Below are positions 26,208 to 35,300 of a stretch of DNA of 64,000 nucleotides, one piece after another (position 1 is the first letter of the stretch; each line of letters begins with the position of its first letter). The DNA comes from Actinoplanes sp. TBRC 11911 (GTDB taxonomy: Bacteria > Actinomycetota > Actinomycetes > Mycobacteriales > Micromonosporaceae). The DNA is taken from assembly GCF_012933445.1 (NCBI RefSeq), contig NZ_JABBNC010000020.1, positions 1 to 64,000 of the forward strand. The letters run 5' to 3'. The translations under genes and the position numbers were made by a program. The notes under the pieces are model-generated. The model was not told the origin of the DNA and did not search any database. It saw only the letters and a list, made by a program, of their open reading frames with translations.

Positions 26208-28505
26208 TCAGTTCAGCCGGAAGATGACCGCGTCGTCCAAGTCCTCGCGGGTGATGTTGAGGCCGTCGACCGGGAGATCGCCGGCGCGTTCCCACGGTGT
26301 GCCGGCGACGTCGGAGCGCAGCAGGAGGACCGTGGTGATGCGCTGGGAACGCAGGTAGTCGATGCTGGCGGCGTCGGGGAAGTTGGCGACGTTGCGGCGT
26401 AGCTCGGCCTGGCGGGCGGAGGCGAATCCGCCGGCGCCGTTGGCCATCGGCTGGAAGCGGGTCGTCGACCAGAGCATGGTTGTCTGGTCGGTGAGGTCGG
26501 CGGTGGGCAGGACCAGCATCGGGCCGCTCACGGTGCGCATCGTCTTGGGCTGAGCGGGGACGACCGGGTGCGCCGTCGTGTTCCAGCCCTCGACCAGCAC
26601 GAGCATCAGCGGAACCAAGGTGGCCAGGCGCAGCCACGGGCCGGGCCAGGGCGGGATCCGTTGTTCGGACCAGTGTTCGACGCGGCGGACGAACTCGGTG
26701 ACCGCGCCGGCGGCGAGTATCGCCAGGAGAATCGTCGTCCACAGCATCAGGCGGCCTGGAATGCGCAGGCCGAGTGAGGCGGGCAAGTGGCCGAAGAGCG
26801 GCAGGTAAGTCCAGCGGCCGTCGAAGAATGTGGTGCCTAGCGTCAGGATGATCGTGCCGGCCAGGGCGATCAGCAGGAGAAGGCGCTGACGCAGGGTCCA
26901 GATCGAGAACGCCAGGCCGGCCAGCGCGAGTGCATAAAGGACGAATCCCGGAAGCAGGCTCATTTCGGCCGGCCAGTTCAGTGATGATCGCGGGACCTCG
27001 TGCGGTGCGCCCCAGATGCGCGACTCGGCGGGGCCGATCAGCAGGCTGCGCAGCGGCGGCGAGAAGAAGTTGATCTCGGCCGTGCCGTCGCTGCCGTCGT
27101 GGACCTTGAAGTACGGCAGGGCGATCAGCGCGGACACGCCGGCCAGGATGACAACGCCGAGCCCGTCGGTGACCAGCAGTCGCCAGCCGAGCACCGGGCG
27201 TTTTGCGGGGCGGCGCCACCAGCGGAGCGGCACCGTGATCAGCGCGATCACCAGGATCAGGCCGAGGACATAGAGGAACGGCACGCCGAGCGAGAAACCG
27301 AGGCTGACCTGCCACGCGGCGACCACCCAGCCGGCCGCGGCCCAGCCGATGCTGCGGCGGTCGGAGCGCAGGCCGCGTCGTAGCGACCAGCCGTGGCCGC
27401 GGGCTAGCATCGCGAGGGCGAGCGGGATGCCGCCGGCCGAGACGATGTCGAGGTGGCCTTCCTGGGCGAGGCGCCAGGGTGCGTAGGTGATCGCGGCGGC
27501 GGCGACCGCGGCCCCGGTGCGGCCGGCGCCGAGCTGGCGGACCAGGGCGTACCCGCCGAGGGCGAGCAGCGCGTGGGCCAGCACGAAGATGATGTTGTAG
27601 CGCAGGGTGGCGGCCAGCGGGCCCTCGCCGAGCATGCCGGCCGGGGCGTACCCGAGCAGGCTGTCGCCGAACGCGAAGCTGTTCGGTTCCGGGAAGAAGG
27701 CGTTGGACTGCCACAGCTTCACCGGGTCGGTGATCAGGATGTGCCCGCCCCAGGCGATCTGCCAGGCCTGCCGCGACGGATCCCAGATGTCCTGCGGCAG
27801 CGTGTGCAGCGGATATCGCAACGCCGGCCAGGTCAGGGCGACGGCGAGGAGCAGGCTCGCGTAGGTGGCCAGCGCGTACTCATGGATCAGCGACCGGCCC
27901 AAGGTGCGGGTGGCGCGGCGGAGACGGCCCGGTGGGCGATCGGCCGTGGTGGCGAATCTGGTCCACGGGTCTTCGGGGGCGCCTGGTGGGCGTTCGGACG
28001 GGAGGGGTTCGGCGCGTTTCGCGGGTGGGATCGTCGGTTGTGGAGGATCGGCGGGTGCGGGTGCGGGTGCGGGTGCGGGTGCGGGTGCGGCTGCGGCTGC
28101 GGCTGCGGCTGCGGGTGCGGCTGCCGGTGCCGGTGCGGGCGGCGCGGTGTCGGGATCGGCCAGCGCGACGGCTGCTTTGGGGGATTTGTCCGAGGTGGCG
28201 GCCGTTGCGGAATGGGCTGCCGGTCTCCGGCGGCGGCGGAACATGCCGCGGCGGTGGGGCGTCGAATGCGCTGCCTCGTCCAGCTTGGTGGGCTGTGTAG
28301 CCGGTGCGGAAGGCTGGGTTGCGGATGTCGCGCCCGGCTGCTGCGCCGATGCCTCGGCGGGCTCTCCCGGCTGGGCGGGGGACTTCGGATCCTCCACAGA
28401 CGAGCTTGGCGCCTCCGTGTGGATCGTGGCGGGCACCGCCGGCCGCAGGCCCTCGCCAGGCTGCGAGCCCGGCGGAGCGGACGGCTTCGGCTGCTCCGTG
28501 GTCAT
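26208..28505 (-). CDS. polytopic membrane protein, GT-C-like
   Basis: A 765-residue protein. Residues 1-200 are cytoplasmic, disordered, rich in Pro, Ala and Ser, with an Ala-Pro run encoded by a hexanucleotide repeat. About 11 hydrophobic helices follow, beginning YASLLLAVALTWPALRYPL; the first outer loop holds DIWDPSRQAWQIAWGGHILI, an acidic loop typical of lipid-dependent glycosyltransferases, and the C-terminal 150 residues are extracytoplasmic. It likely modifies envelope glycans; the substrate is unknown. It lies 22 bp after the endonuclease IV gene on the same strand. Confidence 0.75.
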   Translation of the reverse strand: MTTEQPKPSAPPGSQPGEGLRPAVPATIHTEAPSSSVEDPKSPAQPGEPAEASAQQPGATSATQPSAPATQPTKLDEAAHSTPHRRGMFRRRRRPAAHSATAATSDKSPKAAVALADPDTAPPAPAPAAAPAAAAAAAAAPAPAPAPAPAPADPPQPTIPPAKRAEPLPSERPPGAPEDPWTRFATTADRPPGRLRRATRTLGRSLIHEYALATYASLLLAVALTWPALRYPLHTLPQDIWDPSRQAWQIAWGGHILITDPVKLWQSNAFFPEPNSFAFGDSLLGYAPAGMLGEGPLAATLRYNIIFVLAHALLALGGYALVRQLGAGRTGAAVAAAAITYAPWRLAQEGHLDIVSAGGIPLALAMLARGHGWSLRRGLRSDRRSIGWAAAGWVVAAWQVSLGFSLGVPFLYVLGLILVIALITVPLRWWRRPAKRPVLGWRLLVTDGLGVVILAGVSALIALPYFKVHDGSDGTAEINFFSPPLRSLLIGPAESRIWGAPHEVPRSSLNWPAEMSLLPGFVLYALALAGLAFSIWTLRQRLLLLIALAGTIILTLGTTFFDGRWTYLPLFGHLPASLGLRIPGRLMLWTTILLAILAAGAVTEFVRRVEHWSEQRIPPWPGPWLRLATLVPLMLVLVEGWNTTAHPVVPAQPKTMRTVSGPMLVLPTADLTDQTTMLWSTTRFQPMANGAGGFASARQAELRRNVANFPDAASIDYLRSQRITTVLLLRSDVAGTPWERAGDLPVDGLNITREDLDDAVIFRLN
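28052..28135. repeat. hexanucleotide repeat encoding an Ala-Pro run
   Basis: (GGTGCG)n with GCTGCG and GGTGCC variants inside the 26208-28505 gene. Being a multiple of 3, expansions keep the frame and only lengthen the cytoplasmic Ala-Pro linker, so it could vary between strains. Confidence 0.85.
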
Positions 28506-28527
28506 GACCCTCCCCAGTGCCGGCGCG

Positions 28528-29304
28528 TCAGCGCCCCGCCCGCTCCTTCAAAAGAGCGATGTCGGCGGTCTGTCCCTCGACGCCGCCCGGCGTCTCCACG
28601 ACGGCCGGCGCTCCGGCGGCCCGGATCGCGGCCACCACCAACTCGGGGTCGATCTTGCCATTGCCGAGGTTGTCGTGTCGGTCTTGGCCCGAATCAAAGC
28701 CGCCCTTGGAGTCGTTGGCGTGGATCAGGTCGATGCGGCCGGTGATCGATTTCACGCGGTCGACGACGCCGGTGAGATCCTCGCCGCCGGCGAAGGCGTG
28801 GCAGGTGTCCAGGCAGAACCCAGCGCCGAACGACCCCACCGCCTCCCACAGGCGGGCCAGGTCGTCGAAGCGGCGGGCGCACGCGTTGTCGCCGCCGGCG
28901 GTGTTTTCGATCAACACCGGCAGCGGGAGCCCGCCGTCTTTCTCGGCATATTCGAAGGCTTTGCGCCAATTGTCGAAACCGACCGCGAGATCGGTGTCCT
29001 TGCCGACGTGGCCGCCGTGCACGATCAGGCCCTTCGCGCCCAGCTCGGCGGCGGCGCGGGCGTGTGCCATCAGCAGCTTGCGGCTGGGGATGCGGATGCG
29101 GTTGTTGGGCGAGGCGACATTAACGATGTATGGCGCGTGGATGTAGATGTCCACCTCGGACTCGCGCAGGGTCGCCGCGTCCTCGCGAGGTTTGGGCGTT
29201 TTGTAGCCCTGCGGGTCGGTCAGGAAGAACTGCACGGCGTCGGCTCCGCGGGCGGCCGCGGCCTCCAGCGGGTCGACGGGATCGACATGGGCTCCGATGC
29301 GCAT
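28528..29304 (-). CDS. nfo: endonuclease IV (AP endonuclease)
   Basis: A 258-residue TIM-barrel enzyme that cuts 5' of abasic sites. Metal-binding motifs in order: IYIHAPYIVN, IVHGGHVG, LIENTAGGD, CLDTCHAF, HANDSKGGFDSGQDRHDNLG and VETPGG, matching the Nfo trinuclear zinc ligands. Slightly shorter than the E. coli enzyme (285). Its ATG is clear and it faces the 29417 gene divergently over 112 bp. Confidence 0.95.
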   Translation of the reverse strand: MRIGAHVDPVDPLEAAAARGADAVQFFLTDPQGYKTPKPREDAATLRESEVDIYIHAPYIVNVASPNNRIRIPSRKLLMAHARAAAELGAKGLIVHGGHVGKDTDLAVGFDNWRKAFEYAEKDGGLPLPVLIENTAGGDNACARRFDDLARLWEAVGSFGAGFCLDTCHAFAGGEDLTGVVDRVKSITGRIDLIHANDSKGGFDSGQDRHDNLGNGKIDPELVVAAIRAAGAPAVVETPGGVEGQTADIALLKERAGR

Positions 29305-29416
29305 GGGATGAGACTACGACGCGGGTACGACGGTTTTCCCGGCCGCGTCACCAGCCTCCGGCAGGGCTCGTTAGCTGCATAGATCACAACTGACGGCGCG
29401 AGCTGGGAGATAGTGC

Positions 29417-30355
29417 ATGTCGCGGCAGTTCCGATACCGGATGACGGCTCTCGCCCTGGGCGGACTGATCTTCGGCATGCCGATGCTCGCGGCCGGGACG
29501 GCCAGTGCCGATCCGGTTCACGAGAACGGACAGCTGGTGATCTTCGACGGTGGCAGCATGCTGGACCTGTCCTGCGAGTCGCAGCCGAACGTCGAGTCGC
29601 TGACGGTGCCCGCGGAGAGCACGGTCATGGTGGTCAACAACACCGGGTACAGCGCGGATCTGCGGCTCGGCGGCGACACGAAGGGCACGCTCGCCGACCA
29701 CGGGGCGACCGAGGTGGTCTTCCGGCGGGGCACCACCGCAGTCGTCATGGAGCCGAACTGCCCGTTCCCCGACGATGCGACTCCGCTGCTGGTCACGGCT
29801 GCCGCGTCGCCGGCCGCGACGATGCCGGACCCGACTCCGGCGCCGTCCGACGATCGTCCGGCGGTGGACACCGCGACGGAGACGAGTGCGCCGGCCGCGT
29901 CTGTCATGTCCGGTTCCGGGTCGACGGCGCAGCGCCCGTCCCGGCTGCAGCAGGCGCGTCCGCAGCAGCCGGATGCGTTGCGCGCCGCCGTCAACGCGAT
30001 GCCGCCGGGTGGCGCGGCGCCACGGTCCAAGACAAAAGACAAGGTCAAGCCCGTTTCCCGTACGCCTGAAGGCCGTGCACACGCGTTCACCGGCATGCCA
30101 CCTGGAGACGCGAAGACCGTGGTCACCGGCGTACCGCAAATGGATCTGGCGCCGATGATCGAGGAGCGTGAGGCGGTGGCACCGGCGCAACCCGGGATCG
30201 CCGCTGCGGAGCCGGTGGCGGCCATGGAGCCGATCTCGCACGGCGGGCCGACCGGGCTGCTGGGGGTGATCGCCGCGGTGTGCGTGCTGGGTGTCGGCGC
30301 AGCGGCAATTCGGGCAATCGTGTCGCAACGTGCGAATCGGTCAAAAGTGGCGTAG
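29417..30355 (+). CDS. secreted, C-terminally anchored protein, function unknown
   Basis: A 312-residue protein. Residues 1-32 form a Sec signal peptide ending in TASA. About 33-125 make a small beta-rich domain with two cysteines (LSCES and PNCPF), then a long Pro/Ala/Thr/Ser linker, and a C-terminal helix (LLGVIAAVCVLGVGAAAI, about 277-297) followed by basic residues. This is the layout of a wall-spanning anchored protein; the LPxTG motif is absent, so it stays in the membrane. No known family recognised. It is followed by a terminator. Confidence 0.8.
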   Translation: MSRQFRYRMTALALGGLIFGMPMLAAGTASADPVHENGQLVIFDGGSMLDLSCESQPNVESLTVPAESTVMVVNNTGYSADLRLGGDTKGTLADHGATEVVFRRGTTAVVMEPNCPFPDDATPLLVTAAASPAATMPDPTPAPSDDRPAVDTATETSAPAASVMSGSGSTAQRPSRLQQARPQQPDALRAAVNAMPPGGAAPRSKTKDKVKPVSRTPEGRAHAFTGMPPGDAKTVVTGVPQMDLAPMIEEREAVAPAQPGIAAAEPVAAMEPISHGGPTGLLGVIAAVCVLGVGAAAIRAIVSQRANRSKVA

Positions 30356-30467
30356 TCTTCACTCACAAGCTCCGCGGGGCGGCCGCGTCCAACCTCATCG
30401 GTGTGGTCGTTCCTCCCCAGGTCCCACCCAGCGAAAGCGGATCGGACGCCCCGCGGCTCCAGCAGGC

Positions 30468-30500
30468 AGGACCCCGTCATCCGGCGGGGTCCTTGGTTTT
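30468..30500 (+). terminator. rho-independent terminator
   Basis: Nine-base-pair stem (AGGACCCCG and complement) with an 8-base loop, then a T-rich run, ending the transcript of the anchored protein before the ribosomal-protein leader. Confidence 0.8.
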
Positions 30501-30582
30501 GGTACGGCGTCCCCGCCTGGGTATGCTGGCTCGGTTCATAGCGCCGTTATGGGTCATCGGCCCGCGCTGTGATCGACACAAG

Positions 30583-30627
30583 ACCTCCTGCCACGGAAAG
30601 ACCGTGGCCGCATAGCCCACAGGAGGT
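30583..30627 (+). promoter_or_regulatory. structured rpsF leader (S6:S18-type autoregulatory element)
   Basis: An outer 8-bp stem pairs ACCTCCTG (30583-30590) with CAGGAGGT (30620-30627), which contains the rpsF Shine-Dalgarno. Inside lies a second hairpin, CCACGG/CCGTGG around AAAGA, followed by an unpaired CCG-containing strand (30608-30619). Known rpsF leaders bind the S6:S18 complex through a CCG-bearing loop resembling 16S rRNA. The stem would hide the ribosome-binding site when bound. The fold is read by eye. Confidence 0.75.
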
Positions 30628-30636
30628 GAGAAAGTC

Positions 30637-30927
30637 TTGCGTCATTACGAACTCATGGTGATCCTCGACCCTTCACTCGAGGAGCGCACCGTGGCCCCGT
30701 CGCTCGATCAGTACCTGAATGTCATCCGGACCGCCGGTGGCTCGGTGGAGAAGCTCGACGTCTGGGGCCGTCGCCGGCTCAGCTTCGAGATCAACAAGAA
30801 GGCCGAGGGCATCTACGCCGTCGTCGACCTTCAGGCGACCCCGGAGGCCGTCGCTGAGCTGGACCGTCAGCTGCGGCTCAACGAGTCGATCCTCCGCACC
30901 AAGGTCATTCGGCCCGAGACCCGCTGA
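30637..30927 (+). CDS. rpsF: 30S ribosomal protein S6
   Basis: A 96-residue S6 beginning with MRHYELMVILDP, with the typical GRRRLSFEINKKAEG and the C-terminal RLNESILRTKVIR. The start is TTG, seven bases after AGGAGGT, a weak start that suits regulated translation. First gene of rpsF-ssb-rpsR-rplI. Confidence 0.98.
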   Translation: MRHYELMVILDPSLEERTVAPSLDQYLNVIRTAGGSVEKLDVWGRRRLSFEINKKAEGIYAVVDLQATPEAVAELDRQLRLNESILRTKVIRPETR

Positions 30928-30994
30928 CCGCTCGTTTTTTGTCAGGGGGTACTGAGAACCTCCTACGAACGAGAACAGCGGCGAGGAGTAGATC

Positions 30995-31555
30995 ATGGCA
31001 GGAGAAACCACCATCACGGTCGTCGGTAACCTCACCGACGACCCCGAGCTGCGCTTCACCCCGTCGGGTGCGGCGGTTGCCAAATTCCGTATCGCGTCCA
31101 CGCCGCGGACTCTGGACCGGCAGTCGGGCGAGTGGAAAGACGGCGAGCCACTCTTCCTCGCGTGCAACATCTGGCGTGACGCCGCCGAGCACGTCGCCGA
31201 GTCGCTGCAGCGTGGCGCTCGGGTGATCGTGCAGGGCCGGCTTCGCCAGCGGTCTTACGAGACCCGCGAGGGCGAGAAGCGCACCGTCTACGAGCTCGAG
31301 GTCGACGAGATCGGCCCGTCGCTGCGGTACGCCACGGCGAAGGTGCAGCGGGTGAGTCGCTCCGGCGGCGGCGGAGGCGGCGGTTTCGGTGCCTCCGGCG
31401 GTGGTGGTGGCAACCGGCAGCCCAGCGGTGGCGGCGGAGGTAACAACAACTTCGACGACCCGTGGGCGACGGCTGCTCCGGCTTCCGGTGCCCGCTCCGG
31501 CGGTTCCGGCGGCGGCGCCAGCAGCTCCTCGTTCGACGACGAGCCTCCCTTCTAA
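30995..31555 (+). CDS. ssb: single-stranded DNA-binding protein
   Basis: A 186-residue SSB. The OB fold (about residues 1-115) opens TITVVGNLTDDPELRFTPSG; a Gly-rich linker follows, and the acidic C-terminal tip FDDEPPF is the protein-interaction peptide that recruits repair and replication enzymes. Located between rpsF and rpsR as in most bacteria with this operon. Confidence 0.98.
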   Translation: MAGETTITVVGNLTDDPELRFTPSGAAVAKFRIASTPRTLDRQSGEWKDGEPLFLACNIWRDAAEHVAESLQRGARVIVQGRLRQRSYETREGEKRTVYELEVDEIGPSLRYATAKVQRVSRSGGGGGGGFGASGGGGGNRQPSGGGGGNNNFDDPWATAAPASGARSGGSGGGASSSSFDDEPPF

Positions 31556-31593
31556 GCCCGAGCAGGGCTCCCGTGACATCAGGAGTAAGAGCA

Positions 31594-31833
31594 ATGGCAA
31601 AGGCTGCGGCACTGCGCAAGCCGAAGAAGAAGGTGAACCCGCTCGACAAGGACGGGATCACCTACATCGACTACAAGGACACCGCCCTGCTGCGGAAGTT
31701 CATCTCCGACCGGGGCAAGATCCGTGCCCGCCGGGTCACCGGGGTGACCTCGCAGCAGCAGCGGCAGATCGCTCGTGCGGTCAAGAACGCCCGTGAGATG
31801 GCGCTCCTGCCGTACACGGCGACGGCGCGCTGA
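31594..31833 (+). CDS. rpsR: 30S ribosomal protein S18
   Basis: A 79-residue S18 starting MAKAAALRKPKKKVNPL at ATG 31594, eight bases after AGGAG. The body IDYKDTALLRKFISDRGKI and RRVTG conform to the family. The CxxC zinc motif seen in some actinobacterial S18 copies is absent, so this is the zinc-independent form. Confidence 0.97.
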   Translation: MAKAAALRKPKKKVNPLDKDGITYIDYKDTALLRKFISDRGKIRARRVTGVTSQQQRQIARAVKNAREMALLPYTATAR

Positions 31834-31844
31834 GGAGGATCGGC

Positions 31845-32300
31845 ATGAGCATGAAGATCATCCTCACCCAGGAGGTGTCGGGTCTCGGCACCCCCGGCGA
31901 CATCGTCGAGGTCAAGAACGGCTACGGCCGTAACTACCTGCTGCCGCAGGGTTTCGCGATCCAGTGGAACAAGGGCGCCGAGAAGCAGGTCGCGGTCATC
32001 AAGCGGGCCCGTGAGGCGCGCGAGATCCGTGACCTGGGCCAGGCCAACGAGGTCAAGGCCCAGCTCGCCGGCCTGAAGGTGACGCTGAGCGCGCGCTCCG
32101 GCAACGGTGGCCGTCTGTTCGGCTCGATCACGCCGGCCGAGATCGTGGACGCGGTCAAGGCCGCCGGCGGTCCGTCGCTGGACCGTCGTCGTCTCGAACT
32201 GCCGGGGCACATCAAGACCACCGGGGCGTACAACGTCCAGGTCAAGCTGCACCCCGAGGTGACCGCGACGTTCCCGGTGAACGTGGTGGCCGCTAAGTAG
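31845..32300 (+). CDS. rplI: 50S ribosomal protein L9
   Basis: A 151-residue L9 with the N-terminal MKIILTQEVSGLGTPGDIVEV, the LLPQG motif and the central helix joined to a C-terminal domain. The GAGGAGG ribosome-binding site overlaps the rpsR stop. Last gene of the operon, followed by a strong hairpin. Confidence 0.98.
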   Translation: MSMKIILTQEVSGLGTPGDIVEVKNGYGRNYLLPQGFAIQWNKGAEKQVAVIKRAREAREIRDLGQANEVKAQLAGLKVTLSARSGNGGRLFGSITPAEIVDAVKAAGGPSLDRRRLELPGHIKTTGAYNVQVKLHPEVTATFPVNVVAAK

Positions 32301-32317
32301 TTCGTCTTTTCGACGCG

Positions 32318-32354
32318 AACGGCGCGTCGGGCCTCGTGCCCGGCGCGCCGTTTT
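32318..32354. terminator. bidirectional terminator after rplI
   Basis: A 15-bp stem with one wobble pair and a 5-base loop, followed by TTTT. It lies between rplI and the convergent large gene ending at 32365. Confidence 0.9.
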
Positions 32355-32364
32355 GTCTCACCCG

Positions 32365-35300
32365 CTAGCTCAGGCTGTTGCCGGTGATCGCGGAGAACAG
32401 CACCGTGGCCAGGCCGCCACCCACCACCGCGGCGGCGAGACCCACGCTGATCGCCTTCCACGAGTCGCTAACGCGGCGGATGCCGACCGCGATCAGGATG
32501 CTGAGCACCAGCGAGACGCCGAACTGCGGGGCGGCCTTGCCCAGGGTGGAGGTTGCTTGCGACTGCGAGCCCGTCACCAGCATGTACGCGAGGAACAGGA
32601 CGACCGGGACGCCGTACCAGATGACCGTGTATCCGACTGCCGCTAGTAGACCGCCGGATTCAGGTTCACCCTCCTCGTCGTCCGGATCGAGCAGATTGCT
32701 CCTCCGGCTCATGGGGAAGCCGCCCGACATCGCGCGGCGCTCGTAGGAGCCGGAGAGCCCCTGGTAACCGTTGCTGGTCCGCGGCGGGCGGGCCTGGGCC
32801 TCGCGCTGCTCCCGCGGGACCGGGGAGTTCAGCGAGGTGCCGGTGGTGGATAAATTCCTCGGGGCCGCGGCTGAGCCGCTCGACCGAAAGGGCACGTAGT
32901 CCGAGGTGCCGTAGCGCCGGGATTCACCGTCGGCGAGGTTACTTCGGTCGGCGAGATCTCGTCGCCAGTCGTCCTCCTGGCCGGCGTCCCCGTAGCCGCG
33001 GGAGTCATCCTCGCGTTGCCAAGCCGGCTTTTGCTGCCAGCCGTTGGGGTCGGCGTTCCAGGGTTCGGTGGCGGCCGGGTCGGCGGCGGGCGGCGGTCCC
33101 GGGTCCAATTGGGCGCGCCAGTCGCCGGCGCGGCCGTTCTGGCGGCCCAGGTCGTTGTCCCAGCCGCCCCGGGTGGTGTCGTCGCCGCGGCGGCCGATGC
33201 CGGGGCGGTCGTCGCGTGACCAGGACGGAGTGTCGCCGCCCGGTGACCGGGAGGGCGGTTCGCTGCCTGATGACCAGGACGGCTGTTCGCCGCTTGACGA
33301 CCAGGACGGCTGTTCGCCGCCGGACGACCAGGAGGGCGGTTGGCCGGCGCCGGTGGGCGGGCCTTGGCGGCGGGCCCGTCGGTCGTCGGTGGGCTCGGGG
33401 TCGCGGCGCCAGCTGTCGGTGGTGGGTGCGCGGCCGCCTGGTAGGTCATCGTTGTCGGTGGCGCGGCGGCGGCCGCCGGCGCGGTACGGGTCGTCCGAGC
33501 CGTACGGGGTCGCGCGTGCGCCGTTGGTGCCGGTGCCGGGGATGCCGCTGCGTGGGGCGGCGGTGCCGTAGCCGGGGGCGCTGCGGGGCGCGACCGAACC
33601 GTATCCGCCGCCGTAGGGGGTGGCGCTGCGCGGAGCCGTGGCCCCGCCTCCGTACGTGGTGTCGCCGCGGGATGGGTCTGGCTCGCGTCCGTAGGGCTGC
33701 GCGGAGCCGGGTTCGCCGCGGTAGGGCAGGGCGGAGCTGGGTTCGTTTCCGAAGGACCGGGCGGAACTTGGCTCGCGTCCGTAAGGCTGGGCGGAGCCGG
33801 GTCCGCTTCCGTAAGGCTGGGCCGAGCCCGGGTCGCCCGCACCCCCGTACGGCAGGGCGCTGCGCTGGGCCGGGCCCGGTTCGCCGCGGTACGGCAGGGC
33901 GCTGCGCTGAGCCGGGCCGGGTTCGCCGCGGTAGGGCAAGGCGCTGCGTGGTGCGGGACCGGGCGAGTCGGCGCCACGCGGTGTTTCGGCGTACGGCGCG
34001 CGTCCGCGGCTCTCCGGCAGGGCGCCGCGTCCATCGTCGTACGGGTTGACGCCGTTGCGTCGGCCACCGTCCGGTGGGGCGCTGCGGGGTGCTTGCGGGG
34101 GCTGCTCGCCGTAGGAGCCGCCGCGTCGGCCGCCGTCGGCGATCGCGCTGGTGGGAGCCGTGCCGAACCCGCTGTCGTACGGATTGCCGCGGTTGCTTCG
34201 ATCGGGCATGGCGCTGCGCAGGGCCGGGCCGGGCGCGTCCGAATACGGGGCGCCGCGTCGGCCGTCCGGGATTCCGCCGCCCGTGTCGTAGGGGTTGCCG
34301 CCGCCGTTGTACGGCGCGTCGGCGGGCATGGCGCTGCGTGGCGCCGGCGCTTCGTAGTCGGGGGTCGCGCTGCGCGGGGCGCTCGGCAGGGCCCGCCGCG
34401 GCGTTGCCGGTGAGCCGCCGTACGGCATGGCGCTCGCCGGTGCGCTCCCGAAGGCCGCGCCGCCGCGCGTGCCGGCCGGGGCGCTGGACGGTGCCGCGGG
34501 CAGTTCAAGCCGTCCCTTGGACGGTTCGGCCATGGCCTCGCGGCGGGCCGCCTCGGCGCGCCACGCCAGGACACGGGGGTCGTCGTCGGAGCGGCTCCAC
34601 TGGCCGGTGTCCGGGTCGCGCATCCAGTTGCTGGTGTCCGGCTCGGCCGCCCAGGAACCGGTGTGCTCGCGCCAGTCGTCCTGCACCTGGTTGTAGCGGG
34701 CGCGGCCCTTCGGCGGGCCCGGGTTCTCGGGGGCGGGGGCAGCGGGCGACTGCTGGGCGAACGCGCGGCGGTCGGTGGGCTCCGGCTGGGCGAATGCCCG
34801 GCGGTCGGTCGGCTCCTGCTCCGCCTCGGCTCGTCGCCGGCCACCGCGCTGCGGCATCGGCGCTGCGACCTCGGGGGCCGGAGTTTCCTCGGCGTAGCGG
34901 CCACGTCGGCCGGCCGGGTAGGCCGTCTGTGCGGCGCCCTGCATCTCATCGGCTCGACGGGGGCGCGGGGTCTCGGCGTACGGGGCCTGGGGTGGATCCT
35001 CACGCCGTCGACGGCGACCGGGCTCGGTGGGTTCCTCGTACGGTGCGGCGGGCAGGGCACGGCGGCCGATCGGCTCGGCCGGTGCGCTGACCGGATCGGC
35101 CGAATAGCGTCCGCCGCCCCAGGACGGGGCCTCGGCGGCCGGCTCCGGATAGAGCGAGATGTTGCCGGTGTCGGTGTAGCCCGCCCAGTCGGCGGCGTCC
35201 GAGCGTCCACTCCATCCCGTACCGCCGGCCGGGTTTTCCGGGGCCCGGCGGCGTCCGATGCGGGGTGAGCTGTCGCCCGGGTCCATCTCCGCGCCGCGAC

